Assembly (NCBI RefSeq): GCF_009730915.1
Contig: NC_052480.1
Location: forward strand, 4,154,001-4,218,000
Origin: Dioscorea cayenensis subsp. rotundata
Taxonomy: Eukaryota; Streptophyta; Magnoliopsida; Dioscoreales; Dioscoreaceae
DNA length: 64,000 bases
Direction: 5' to 3'
The notes beneath the pieces were generated by a model. The model searched no databases. It had not been told where the DNA came from and was given only the letters and a program-made list of their open reading frames with translations. How positions within the stretch are numbered: position 1 is the stretch's first letter; every line of letters starts with the position of its first letter. This document shows, piece after piece, positions 50,803 through 63,065 of the stretch. A program made the translations under genes and the position numbers.

Positions 50803-51342
50803 TTGGTTCTCGGCTTCTTGGAGCCATTGATTTGGATATATAGATAAAGAAGTTTGAATTCTGGGCCGTAAAGCCCATTTTGACAACCTTTGTTTTCTTC
50901 TTTTTTTTTAAATATTTATTTTTGAAAAATAATTTACATTTTGAAAAAAATACACTAAGCGTCATTTTAGCATAAAATTCACCACCATTTCTCATTTTGT
51001 TCCACTAAAAGTATCTAATGAAAAATAATTTTCGTGGCCAATTTTTTTTTTTGTTTTTTTATATTTAATAAATAATGAGCTGGGCTGGTCTGGCCCAAAC
51101 ATTACTGGGCCATAGCTTGTGTTTTATAGTGGCCCGTGTTATTCCGCGCGGCCCAATTTCCAGAACTAGTGATGATATATAATTCTTTGATAAAAAATTG
51201 GTGATAGTATGTGAATTTTATTTGAACAATATAATAATACATTAATGTTAGCAGTTATTTTCTAATATGTATACAAATACAATTCATTCAATCTTAATAA
51301 TTATCAACGTCCCAAGATAAAAGAATTGGAATTTAAAAAAAT

Positions 51343-51351
51343 AAAAAAAAA
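51343..51351 (-). terminator. Pol III terminator of tRNA-Trp
   Basis: On the minus strand a run of nine T follows the tRNA 3' end by about ten bases, the standard RNA polymerase III stop. Confidence 0.75.
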
Positions 51352-51359
51352 CTGGGGTT

Positions 51360-51431
51360 TGAACCCGACGTGAATCGAACACGCAACCTTCTGATCTGGA
51401 GTCAGACGCGCTACCATTGCGCCACGGATCC
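51360..51431 (-). tRNA. tRNA-Trp (anticodon CCA)
   Basis: 72 bases, no intron. The acceptor stem pairs GGATCCG with CGGGTTC, discriminator A. The D arm contains GGCGCAATGGTAGCGC (A box), the anticodon stem TCTGA/TCAGA frames the loop CTCCAGA, and the T arm carries GTTCGATTC (B box). CCA is encoded post-transcriptionally, as expected for plants. It points away from the SFT2-like gene, whose ATG is 156 bases away. Confidence 0.96.
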
Positions 51432-51586
51432 ACATTTGCCCGTATTTAATAAATGAAAATATATGATATATATAAAAGGACTCAAATTCAATAAAGAGCT
51501 TTCACAGGGACTATATATGAATAAAAACTCATTTCTAGTATCAATGGGGGCATTTTGCTGTTCTCTAATCCCATCTCGGAGAAGCA

Positions 51587-54500
51587 ATGGAGACGATGAG
51601 CAGGGCGCTGGAGAGGGCTAAGATGCTGGTGGGCATGGACGTTGACGAGGAGGCGGCGCAGGAGGAAGCATCTTCTTCTTCCTTCTTCGATGACTTCAAT
51701 CGCCAGTGCACCCTTTCAACCCAGCAGGTTGTTCTTCTTAATTCCTTATCTGATGATTTCGGTGTTCCGATCCGGTACTATCTGTTTTAGATCTACGTTT
51801 TTTTTTTCATTTCTTCAGATCTATTGTCCTTTTTTTCTAGTTTGAACAAAAAAAAAAAAAAATCTGTTTTTTAAGATGAATTGTGAAAATCTATCCATTT
51901 GTATGAGTTTAATGATTATACTGAAATTTATTGTGGCATTCTGATTTGAAAATGTTGGAGTTTTCAATTTCTTTGATTTAGTATATTGTGATATGTTAGT
52001 AAAATTGTAATCTTTGTTATCTCGATGATTGGATTACCCAAAAAAATAACAGTACCAGGTTTATTCTCAGAGCTGGAGAATTATAGAGGATTTAATGGTT
52101 CAGTTTTGGCCATATGTTTAGTAACTCTCACGGCTTTAATTATATTGACTCTGGTTCTATTCTCAAACCAGCAAGCTTTTTAATTTTAATATAATAAAGC
52201 CAAAAAAAAATGTAGAACAAATTTTCTAAATGTTCATGTAATAATTGGGATATGGGTTGCTGTTGTTGTTTATTGTGGATCCTACAATTGGTGATCCGCA
52301 TGAAAATTTTATGAATTTCAAAAGTTTATGTTTGTTTCTTCAAATTTTCATTAGTCTTTTATATGAGTTAGGCCAGGTTTCTTTTCTTTTTTGTTTCAGA
52401 AATCTCTTGTTGAATTCTTTTGTTTCACTAGTTTTCTTATCATCTACTGGCATGTGCGACCAGACCTATCAAAACTGCATTGACTGTTTGGCCACTTGAT
52501 ATGTTCTCATTGATATAAATTTTGTTAGTGATTGCTCTCTTTTTATTGCCAAATGCCTCGTACCATCACTTATGTGCCTGAAGATTAGTATCATGCTCGT
52601 TTTGATTAATAGTGCTTTGTGATGAAGTGTGTCATAATTTCATGTAGACTCTTATGTCTTTCATTTTCTCTCCTTGTGAAGTGGGTAAACATTCCGTAGC
52701 TTTAAACTTGATATATTTTTCTTTCTTCAGAGATTGTATGGGTTTGCAATATGCTTGGTTGCTGGTTTAGCATGTACTTTACTGGTAAGTCAGCTTTTGT
52801 GTCACCCCCTTAATCTGATATTGTTTTTGATTTTTTTTTTTTATATGCTTGATTTTCATTTGTAGATATCACATGAGTTAAGTCATATTTATGTATCTAG
52901 AAATTATCATGTAACAGGAAAACATGATAAGTTCTTCAGTACAAATTTTTGCAAATTGAAAAGCAACTGATAATCAATGTTTTTCTCCACAGTATGTGCC
53001 ATATTAAAACTATTGTATAAGGATATTTTTTAAAGCCTTTTCTGTGAATTATCTCTGATTGTTCTATAGATTTTGCATTAATTTTTCTGCCTATTTTTGG
53101 TTTCAGTCCATGCTCGTGTTCTTCAATCCAATTAAATTTGGAATAACATTCACCTTCGGCAATTTGCTCGCACTTGGGAGGTTAGTGTCGTTTTTTCAGT
53201 GTAGCCTATGTGCTTTATTGACTGGATGACATACTGTGGAATTTTTCTAGTTATATAGGTTGTACTAAGGCACTTCTTTTGAATTTAATCTTAAATTAGG
53301 TACTTGTAAGATAATGGTAAATGATTGCATGATTTCTGTAAAGTAATACAAGCAAATGAATGTTACATGGTTTTACCAGCTGCATGTCAGAGAAGCCTTA
53401 CATTACCTTGTACATTTTTGTCTAAAACTACATATGATTTCTCTGCATTCAGGGAAGTAACTAAATATTATATAAAATCAATATATGAAACACTTGGATG
53501 GAATCTTTGTTTCTCCAGAAACTTATAATTTCCTGACCTTGGTATTGGGCATGATTTATGAAGGGTTATATAGGTGTATCTTATTTCTTCATTTGATATA
53601 AAACACTGATATCCTTCCACGAGAGCTGCTTCTAATTGATGTTTCTCCTCAAATGCTAATGACATGAATAGTCATTGAGTATCAGTCACATATTTCTGAA
53701 TTTCAAAAATGATAATTATTTGCATCAAACCCTGATATTTCTCACTTGCTGGATCACATCTTGCTTCTCTCCATTTGGTAGTTGTGATACTTGTTTTGAT
53801 ATTTCAGAGGCTAATGCTGTAGTTTTGTTTTTATGGCAGCACAGCTTTTCTTATAGGTCCTAAACGTCAATTAGATATGATGCTTGATCCTGTTCGAATA
53901 TATGCTACAGCTATATACTTCGCAAGCATCGTAATAGCTCTACTTTGTGCTCTTTATGTGAGTATGCTATTCTTTTTTCTGTTAATTCGTCCTCATGTTC
54001 CTTATTTCCATAAATCTTATTCACCATTCCAAAACTATATTCCATTAACTTATTAACTTTCTGATCATACAGGTTCACAATAAACTCTTAACACTTTTAG
54101 CTATCATCTTGGAGTTTGGTGCACTTGTTTGGTGAGTCAATCTTGTGAAAATTCTTTCAGACTTAAGTGGATATGCATTTCATTATTTTTTGCATCTTGT
54201 GTGTCTAGTTAATGCTTATCATACTTATCAATAACTTAAATCTTTGATGGCTTGAAGATAATCCATGTCCTCTGATTATCTTGAGCAAAGTGAAATGTGC
54301 AAACTTTCACCGCCATAACATCAGAATTCACATTTTATGGAATCATGCCTGCTGCTAAGTCTGCTGATAGTATCCTTTTTTTTTTTTTCTGAAAATAGAA
54401 AAAACTAGAAACTTTCATCTCTTGAGATAAGTCAGATTGTACATTTATAAAATAAGTTGGATAAACCTTTTCCTTTTTGTGCCATTTGCCAATTATTAAT

Positions 54501-54811
54501 AGATTTGATCAAACTTAGGCGGTAAGAGGTTATGGAAAGACTCAACCGACCATAACTTAACTAGCATATTGTTAGTCTAGTACAGCCTTCATCTTATGCC
54601 ATCTTAAGTTTGTTGCAAAGCAAATATTCATAAGTTACTGCAGCATCATAAACAGTATTTTTTAATCAGATAGAAGTTCATCGCTTTGTTTTGAATTATG
54701 GATGTTAACTATTCAGCTATTTGCATTTTCAGGTACAGTCTTAGCTACATTCCATTCGCTCGATCGATGGTGACAAAAATCATGGTGAGCTGCTTCGATA
54801 CCGAGTTCTAA
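51587..54811 (+). CDS. SFT2-like vesicle transport protein
   Basis: Six exons (51587-51727, 52731-52784, 53107-53180, 53840-53957, 54073-54131, 54733-54811) join in frame to 525 bases, 174 residues. The N-terminal 47 residues are hydrophilic and acidic (MSRALERAKMLVGMDVDEEA). Four hydrophobic segments follow: LYGFAICLVAGLACTLL; MLVFFNPIKFGITFTFGNL; then the IGPKRQLDMMLDP loop before YATAIYFASIVIALLCALY; and LLTLLAIILEFGALVWYSLS. The loops FNPIKF and GPKRQ, and the LSYIPFAR end, are typical of SFT2 (Got1/SFT2 superfamily), which assists fusion of endosome-derived vesicles with the Golgi. All introns are GT/AG and the gene looks intact. Large T-rich introns contain only chance frames. Confidence 0.94.
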
Positions 54812-55608
54812 TAATGTTAGCTTGTTGTCAAATTTAACGGATGTGTTTCATCGATGAACTTCATCCCATCCTTTGGATCTTGGGAGTGTCAAGCATGAAG
54901 AACAATTTTAGATTTACATCATCTTTGTTGGTTTGACACTAGCGAAAAATTCAAGTTTGATGTACAAATCTGTGTACTATTAATTGGAAAAATATATTTT
55001 GCTCATATATATTGCCCTTCATTTTCACTCTCACTCCATACTGATTGTGATGCAACAGTAATTCACCGAAACAAATATCAATAAGATCAGGATGGGATGG
55101 TACCATTTTATTGCAAAGGGTGGTTGATTTTAATAAATAAAAAAAATGATAAAGCATTTTTAATTAAAATAAGTTTTAAGTTCTCACGTCCCTTGCTGTT
55201 AGAGGGGTTTAGAGTTAGGATTTTGTGTGGGAATTTTATTTTTAAAAAATCATTAAATTAAATAAATAATGTATATTTTTGTATCTGTTTGTTATTTGAT
55301 ATTTTTCATAGAAAACATTTGAGACTTTTTTTAAAAAATAATAATAATAATAATAATAATAATAGTAGTAGTAGTAGTAGCAGCATGCCAGCATGGACAT
55401 AATGGAACAAGGACATTACAATAAGAAATCAGAATGAAAAAATTAAAAAGAAAAATCATCAACCACACCTCATATATATTATCACTTTATCCAAAATAAA
55501 ATAAGAATAAAATAAAGTAAAACTATATTTTAAAACTTATATATATATATATATAAATATATAAAAGCTTATTTTATTATTTTATTTGTTATTTCTAGCG
55601 AGAGCTCA
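54812..55608. other. Intergenic DNA with AAT/AGT microsatellite
   Basis: SFT2 3' region followed by an (AAT)n(AGT)n run at about 55340-55383 and TA runs near 55540-55560. No gene recognised. Confidence 0.5.
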
Positions 55609-57339
55609 ATGACCTGCAGCGCGGTGAGTAGCAGTGTTGCTGCTTCTTCTTTGCTTCTCTCGAGAAGAGGCTGCAAAAAGAGCGGTGGATTAGGGTTGCG
55701 TTTTGGGATCAGAGCAGAGACGATGGCGACGGAGAAGCTCGGGATCAAGGTGGAAAGCAACCCGCCGGAGACGAAGCTTGCTAAGCTCGGCGTCAAGTCG
55801 TGGCCAAAGTATGATTTTTTTTTTTGGGTCAAATTTTCAATTTTTCTTCTTCAAAGATTTGATTTTTATGGAGTTTGTGTAGATGAGAATGCATCTGTTT
55901 GATGTCATTGTTTTGTTGATTCTTCTTGCTGTTGTGTTTTATCACAAATTTTTGCCTCTTTGTAATCATCAGTGTGTGAGATTTAATTTTTGTGAGGGGA
56001 TAAGGAACTAGTAGTTGAGAATGTGTTTTTAATGGAGGAGTGTATAATTGAAGAGTTTGATGGGAATTTCTTGTTTGCATTGAACTGTACCTAGTTTCAT
56101 TTCTTCAAACTACTTGTTTCTTGAAAAGAAAATAGTATATGAAGATTGTGTCTGTGTAAGTGAAACAATACCTAGGGTTTAAAGACTTTGATGGGTGTGG
56201 TTCTTGTGGTTTCTTGTTAGAATGGAATCATACCTGATGTTCATCATTTCTCGAATACATTTTTTTTCATTGAAAAAAAAGGCATATGAAGATTGTGTCT
56301 ATGTGTGTGATAGAGGACCTAGGGTTCATATATATATATATTATATAATTGTGGACAAGCCACGAGTAGGATTCGAAACACCCTAACTTTTGAGTAGGGA
56401 GGGGAATTAGACACTAAATTCCATATTACTGGGGGTTGTGAGGACCTAGGGTTTGAGTGTGTGTGTGTTTAATGGAGTATTATATAATTGAAGAACTCTG
56501 GGGGAGGAGACTGTTCCAATAGCCTCACATTTCACTTTCGTTTAGAAAACTTTAACCTAAATAGTACTTGAACTGAAGGAAATGGGTTTCCATTGCCTAA
56601 GTGTTTCGATCATCATCAAGTTTTGCAGCTACTGCATCGCATGGAAATAAAAAATATATGATGTTTTGCTGCAAGTTTTGCATTCCAGCAATCATCCTTC
56701 CTCAATTACTTGAAATCACGGTTGTTTTCTTTGCGAGGAGGCAGTGTTTTATTGCATCGGAGAGTACTTATTGTGCAAAACCCCGCTGCTAGAGAGTGTT
56801 TTCCCCGTCTTTTTTACATTTCAATTTTGTTTTTCTTTATAACAACCATAGTTGTCAGAGTTGTAAGGCGCATCTAGGCCCAAAGGGGTTCTGGGGTTAG
56901 GCGCAAGGCGTAGGCACACGCCTGGAAAACACTAGGCACATAACTTACTTAATGGCACTGAGCTGAACAATATATAATGTTGCACTGCATTTTTAATATT
57001 TGATGCATCTGTCATACATTACTTTAGTTACTCGACTTTCTTCATATATATATATATATATCAAACTGATGACTGAAGAGGATTGTATACATTTAAAAAA
57101 AAAAATGTTTATCACTGATGTACATATACAGATGGGGTTGTCCACCAAGCAAATTTCCATGGACATACACAGCAAAGGAGACGTGTTATTTACTGGAGGG
57201 GAAGGTGAAGGTATATCCAGAAGGTCATGGTGATGAATTTGTGGAGATTCAAGCTGGTGATTTGGTGGAGTTTCCAAGAGGCATGAGCTGCACTTGGGAT
57301 GTCTCTGTTGCTGTTGATAAGCATTATAACTTTGAGTAA
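55609..57339 (+). CDS. Small organelle-targeted cupin (DUF861/cupin_3)
   Basis: Two exons, 55609-55808 and 57132-57339, give 135 residues. The first about 40 residues (MTCSAVSSSVAASSLLLSRR) are Ser/Arg-rich with few acids, like a chloroplast transit peptide. The exon junction reads VKSWPK-WGCPPSKF, then a single cupin barrel: ETCYLLEGKVKVYPEG, EFVEIQAGDLVEFPRGMSC, TWDVSVAVDKHYNFE. The G(X)5 spacing and the terminal HYNF match plant proteins of the EutQ/ureidoglycine-aminohydrolase-like cupin_3 family, some of which associate with plastid nucleoids (pTAC18). The metal ligands of classic cupins are incomplete (only one clear His), so enzymatic activity is doubtful. The gene looks intact; the substrate is unknown. 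Confidence 0.88.
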
Positions 57340-58129
57340 ACAGAGTATTACTTCTCATAAATCTATGTTTAACAATCTATGCCTTGTGTTGTATTAGACA
57401 ATCTGTGTGTTCTCTTCTCAGATATCTCTATTGAAGATCACCATGCTATCTTTTTTTTAAATTAATGTTGCCAATATAAATCAGGCATTATCTATTATTG
57501 ATGTTTCTATTTGGATGGATGTTTGTGTTTTTAGCTAGTTATGTAGAGATTAATTTTTTATGAGGCCTAAGTGTGTGTGAGTATGTATATATTCAGATCA
57601 ATGTTTGTTAATTATGGGAGTAATGCGTTTTGGTTTGATTGATTCTCAGATTATAATTTAATAAAATAAGAATATATTTCAGTTTTTAATTTTCAAAACT
57701 GGACCGATTGAATAGCCCTTTTAAACTGAGAGTTGAATTAGTTTATATAAGTTTATACATTTTGGTTTAGAAAATAATGAAACATAAAAATTGAAATTGC
57801 CCAAATAATTATTAATAGTATTTGAACATGATAATGGGTGTTAAACCCAATTAACTCAGCAATTTTACACAGTATTGCACAAATAATTTATTAAATTCTT
57901 ATCTAAATATTATCCATTTAAATATATAATGATTGATATTATTAATGAATTTACTTTTAAAAAAAATTAATAAATTCATCTGCACTGCTAGTTGCACCGG
58001 GTCTTTATATAAATTATTTATGTCTTTATCGAGGAAATAGATTTAATCCTCAATTCACGCAAAATGAGAACAGAGATGTGTTGAGATAGTTCTTCATGCT
58101 TGTACACACCCCTAACATGGCTAGTTCAC
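57340..58129. other. Intergenic DNA between the cupin gene and the LINE
   Basis: AT-rich, no gene. CTTGTACACACCCCTAA near 58097-58113 resembles the end of a plant MITE but no partner end was found. Confidence 0.45.
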
Positions 58130-61100
58130 ATTTTGTCTCATCCCTTCATACTCCCCCACACTGACCCTCTCAGCCAGAGAGATCTCCGCATCTCCTCATT
58201 GTCGATCAGGTGTCTGCTGCTCTCAACGAAGAAATCATGGATGAGGACAGTGATGGTGACCCTGATGATGATATTGACTCGGCGATGATGGTGAATCCGG
58301 CGATGATGGCATGTCTCAAGATGATGAACCGGGAAGGCGATATGACTCTTATTCGATGTCGGTGAAGTCCGGCGTGATGCCCTCATCAGGAAAAGCTCTC
58401 ATTCTTCTGTTCTTCTCCAGAAGAGGGAAGGATGGAGATGAGACGTCGGCGGTCCTTGACCCGGTTGTAGTTTCTCTGACTGTCCCTGTTCTCCTTTTTC
58501 CTTCCTGGAAGTCTTGTCCTAATTCTCCATTATTGTTTTTATGATTACTTTTAAAATCTTCTGTTGGAACTGTAGGGGCTTCTCCGCGCCTCACACCGCT
58601 GCGCACATCTTCAAAGCCATCCGTACTTACAAGCCTTCCCTGGTTTGCCTCGTGGAGACCAGAGCTAACTTTGAGCGCCTCGATCGCTTCCGTATCAAAC
58701 TTTCCCCTTCGTGGGACTGGGCTGCTATTGAATCTCTGGGGTTTTCTGGCGGCATTTTTATTTTTTGGAATAAGAGCATTGGTCATGTTTCCCCTCTCGC
58801 TGTTTCTCGTCGTGCGTTGCATATCGTTGTTTCTTCCCCAAATCATACTAATTGTATCGTTTCCGTCGTTTACAACTCTAATTTTTCCCGTTATCAACGT
58901 TTTCTCTGGCACGAGCTTTCTAAAATTTCTCAACTCCATCTTCCTTGGCTTATTATCGGTGATTTTAACGCTGTTCTTTCGAGGCAGGAGTTTAAGGGTG
59001 GTAACTTTTCTTATTATGACTGTAAAGCCCGCTTCTTCAAAGATTTTGTTGATTTAAATAATCTCATTGATTTTAATTTCTCGGGTCCTCAGTTTACTTG
59101 GTGCAACAATCAGCTTGGCCCTGCTCGTCGCTGGGCCAGGCTGGATCGTTGCCTCGTTAATTTGGAATGGATCAATGTTTTTCGGTTTTATAAACTCCAA
59201 CATCTTTGCCGTGCTTTCTCCGATCATTCTCCTATCCTTCTTAACATTAGCATCCATTCTTATAGCAGACGGAAAATTTTTCATTTTAACAACTTTTGGC
59301 TTGATTTCATAGGCTGTCGCGATGCTGTGGGTTCCGCTTGGAATTTTACCCCTCGGGGGAATTCTATGCATGCCTTCTCTCATCTTCTCTCCCGCTCTCG
59401 TTTTTTCATTCGCAGATGGTGCCGGTCGGGAGTTAATAATATTGAATCCAATATTCTTCAGGTGGAATCCGCTATCCAAGACTGTGAAAGCAACATCCAT
59501 AACCCCATCTCTTGCTCTCAGCTCTCTGATTTGTATTCCAAACTAGAAGCCCTTCATAGACAAAGTAACACCAGATGGGCTCAACGGGCTCATATGTCTT
59601 GGCTTGCGGACGGAGATAAGAATTCTAAGTTCTTCCATTATATTAATCATTCCCGTACTCACTTTAATCTGATTCATCAGGTCTCGAATCAGGACGGCGT
59701 TGTCGTCTCTAATCAGTCGGACATCCTCCTTGCATTCAAAGATTTCTATGCTAAACTTTGGTCAGCTCCGTCGGATCATGATCACAACCTCACTGGCCTC
59801 ATTCCTGATGATATTCCTACCCTCTCAAACGTTGACAACTCGCTTCTTATCCGTGAAGTTTCGAAGGAAGAGGTTTATCTCACCATTCTTGATTTACCCT
59901 CTGGTAAGGCTTCTGGTCCTGACGGGTTTAATGTTGAGTTTTACCGCGCTTTTTGGCATATTATTGGTGATTCTCTCTTCTCTGCCGTCAAACATTTTTT
60001 CGATTTCTCTTCTCTCCCTCCTTCTTGGGGTAGAACTTCTATCGTTCTTATTCCCAAAATTGATTGTCCTAAAAAAGTCTCTGATTTCAGACCTATTTCT
60101 CTTTGCAATGTTTGTTTTAAAATCATCACTAAGCTCCTTGCCAATCGCTTAAAACTTGTTATTTCTAAGCTTATTGGCTGTGAGCAAGTTGGCTTTATTC
60201 CTGGGCGTTGCTCCTTCGATAATATTATTGCCATTCAAAGGTTGTTCACACTTTAGAGCATGATGTCAATGGCCCCTCTAGGATGATTGTTAAACTCGAT
60301 ATTGAAAAAGCTTATGACACTATCTCTTGGAATGCAATTCTTACCATTTTGAAAAAAATGAATTTTCATAACAATTGGATCTCTTGGATTTCCACATGTC
60401 TTAAGGCTTGTTCCTTCTCTATCATTGTCAATGGTGTTGCTTCTTCTTGGTTCTCTTCCTCTAGAGGTGTGCGCTGGGGGTGATCCACTTTCTTCTTACC
60501 TCTTCATTCTGGTTTCTCAAGTCCTCACCAATCTTCTTAATTCTGATCTCAGACGAGGCCTGATCCCTGGATTTAGCTCCAATCTTAGACACAACTTTAA
60601 TCACCTTATGTACGCTGACGATCTTATTTTAATCACACATGCATCTCGTTCAGCTGCTAGGAATATTGTGCGGTGTCTTAGGTTATATTCTCACATATCT
60701 GGTCAGCGGCCTAATTTTGAGAAGTCTCAGGTATATTTCCCTACTTGGTTTAACTCCAGAGTGAGACGTAGCATTTGCTCTATCCTTAACTTGCACCCTG
60801 CATCGTTTCCTATCAGATATCTTGGGATCTTGATCTCTCCGAAAAAACTTAGAGCTGCTACCTTCCATTCCTTGGTGGACAAGATTACTCGCTCCTGCAA
60901 CCGATGGACTAATCTCTCCTTATCTTTAGCTGCCAAGGCTATCCTTATTAACTCTTCTTTGCTCTCAATCCCTATCTATACCCTTTCTGTTTATCCTTTG
61001 CCCCAGTCCATTACCTCTGAGATCACTAAAATTGTTAGAAGATTTTTTTGGAGTAAAAATGGTAATCGAAATGGCATTCCTTATGTTGCTTGGTGTAATA

Positions 61101-62752
61101 TCACTAAAGGTAAGTCTGAGGGGGGCCTTGGCATCCACGATCTCTCTATTGTTAGACATTCCCTCATGGCCAAACACATTTTCAAATATCTTAATGATGA
61201 TAATGTTTTCTGGGTTGACATTCTTCGTTTCAAATATGGGCCTTTTAATTTCTGGCGTGATTCTGTCCCTCCCAAATGTTCATGGTTCTTTAGAGGTCTT
61301 TGTCAGTCTGCTAATCAACTTAAACCTCATTGCAAAATCATCTCCGTGAACCCTTGGAATACATCCTTCTTATGGGACCCTTGGTACTCTTGCACTCCTA
61401 TCGCTTTAATGCCTACTTTTATTGATATGTCGAACAATTTAGATCATATGACCATGGCGACTGTTATCCTTAATGATTGCTGGGATTTTAGTAGTCTTAA
61501 TGCTCTCTTTGGCAATTCTAGCAGTTCTGATTCCTGCAAGCCCGGTATTATTGACTCATCTTCTCGTAATCACTGGGCTTGGTTCCCTTCTCCCAGCAAT
61601 CTTAATCTCTCTGCAAATGTTTATAATAAGCTTAATACTCAAGATCCTTGCAGTGAGGTTTGGTCTGGTTGGAAGAAATTGTGGACCATTAAATCTGCCC
61701 CCCGGGTTAAGTTCTTTATTTGGTTACTCTTTATGGGTAGGCTCCCTACTACAGACTTTTTTTTCAGAATGAATCTTGGGCCTGATAATCCTTGTGCTCT
61801 TTGTGGGTTTCAGAGGGAAACACTTCAGCATTTGTTTGTATCTTGTCCTTTCATCCAGGAAGTCTGGAGCTTGGTTAGCAGGAGGGTTAATAAATCTATC
61901 TCCTTTCCTGATAGCTTTGCTTCTGGAGCTTGGCTCACGAGTTATAATTACTCTCATTTTGTGGTTTCTCTCATTGCAACTTGTGCATGGTTTCACTGGA
62001 AAAATAGATGTGATGTTATCTTCAGGCAACAATTTCGGAATGGTTACAGCATTGTGAGCAAAGCTCTGGCTCACGTCAAAGATTTCTTTACTTGTAACCA
62101 TAACCTTCTTGGTCGGAAGCTTATTTGCCATAACTTCTCTTGGGCTGAGGGTCCATTTTTATTTGTTTACAGTCACTTCCACCCGGACAGGTACGTCTCC
62201 TCTACTGGTTTCTTCATTGCTAATTCTGATTACCATGTTTCATTTGCAGGGTGTTTCTCCTGTTCTGCAAATGATGCATTCTCTGGAGATCTGATCAACT
62301 TTGAAGCAGCTATTCAGTCCACCTGGGATATTCATACTCCGATCAAGCACATATTCACCAACAGCAGCTTCATTCCACATGCTTTATCTGACATGAATCC
62401 TTCGATTTCCTGGCGTTTCTCCGGCAATATATCTAACATCCGCTTCATATCGAACATGCTGGGAAACCCTGCACTTCATATCACTCCTTCCCATTGGATG
62501 AATCCTGCTTCCTGTCTTTCCAATATCAATCCCAATTGTCATGTTCTTAATCTATTTCTATCAGGCCGTGAGCTCCCGTTCTGGGTCATGAAGAGCTTCC
62601 TTACTGCCGGCTTCCACTTCTCCTAATCTATCTTCTATATTTACTTTTTCTTGTTATTTTTAGGTTCAGATTTGTTTTCTTCAGTCTTGTTATCAGCTTC
62701 AGCTTTGTATTCTTCAGCCTTTAATATATCAGCCTTTCGAGGTTCTTTTTAA
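58130..62752 (+). mobile_element. L1-type LINE, nearly full ORF2
   Basis: The element runs from an ORF1 3' remnant (about 58140-58544, acidic, out of frame in places) through ORF2 (58541-62626) to a T-rich 3' end and an A-run (62748-62761). The ORF1 stop TGA and ORF2 start ATG overlap as ATGA at 58541-58544. A short ORF1 shows the copy is 5'-truncated. No target-site duplication was found. It lies about 310 bases after the CLPX stop, in opposite orientation. Confidence 0.88.
58541..62626 (+). pseudogene. LINE ORF2: endonuclease, reverse transcriptase, zf-RVT
   Basis: About 1360 codons. The N-terminal apurinic-like endonuclease has CWNCRGF, the VETR Glu, IGDFNAVLSRQEF and SDHSPILL. The reverse transcriptase has GKASGPDGFNVEFYRAFW, VLIPKIDCPKKVSDFRPISL, GFIPGRCSFDNI, KLDIEKAYDTISW and the catalytic MYADDLILI, followed by RYLGILI. 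The zf-RVT is CALCGFQRETLQHLFVSC near 61793-61850. The last about 170 codons hold a faint RNase H-like layout (GFFIANSDYHVSFAGCFS). Two frameshifts are present, one near 60240-60256 and one near 60475 (at the conserved RQGDPLS block). Otherwise the frame is open, so the copy is young but not functional as assembled. Confidence 0.92.
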
Positions 62753-62761
62753 AAAAAAAAA

Positions 62762-63065
62762 ATAATATAACCAAATAAACCAAAGTATACCTTTGAACCA
62801 AATTAAACCGACTAAGGTACGCCCCTAACTATTAAGATGGTTAGATTTAAAAATTAAAACAGTCCAAAGCCACTGAACTCTAAAACTGAAAATGAATCTT
62901 TGAATTGTTTTTCATTCTTTCACTGAACATGGAAGCAATCTAAATGGTACATTTGTGTGAATTAGAAAGAATTACAATCGTATATCAGGGATGAATAATT
63001 TACATCATCTGTGAAAGAAAAAAAGAATGATTTTACAAGCTATAGCATCTATGTGAATTAATAGT
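62762..63065. other. Short intergenic stretch
   Basis: AT-rich DNA between the LINE tail and the CLPX stop, convergent with the LINE. It should contain the CLPX 3' untranslated region. Confidence 0.4.

Noticed and set aside
52245-52499. 84-residue hydrophobic frame in the first SFT2 intron
   Set aside because: T-rich intron read as hydrophobic codons; exon joins around it are clear.
58349-58939. 196-residue minus-strand frame
   Set aside because: It is antisense to the LINE ORF1/ORF2 junction and has no recognisable domain.
58097-62832. Target-site duplication of the LINE from matching CCCCTAAC motifs near 58105 and 62822
   Set aside because: The right motif lies about 60 bases beyond the A-run and the match is short and imperfect.
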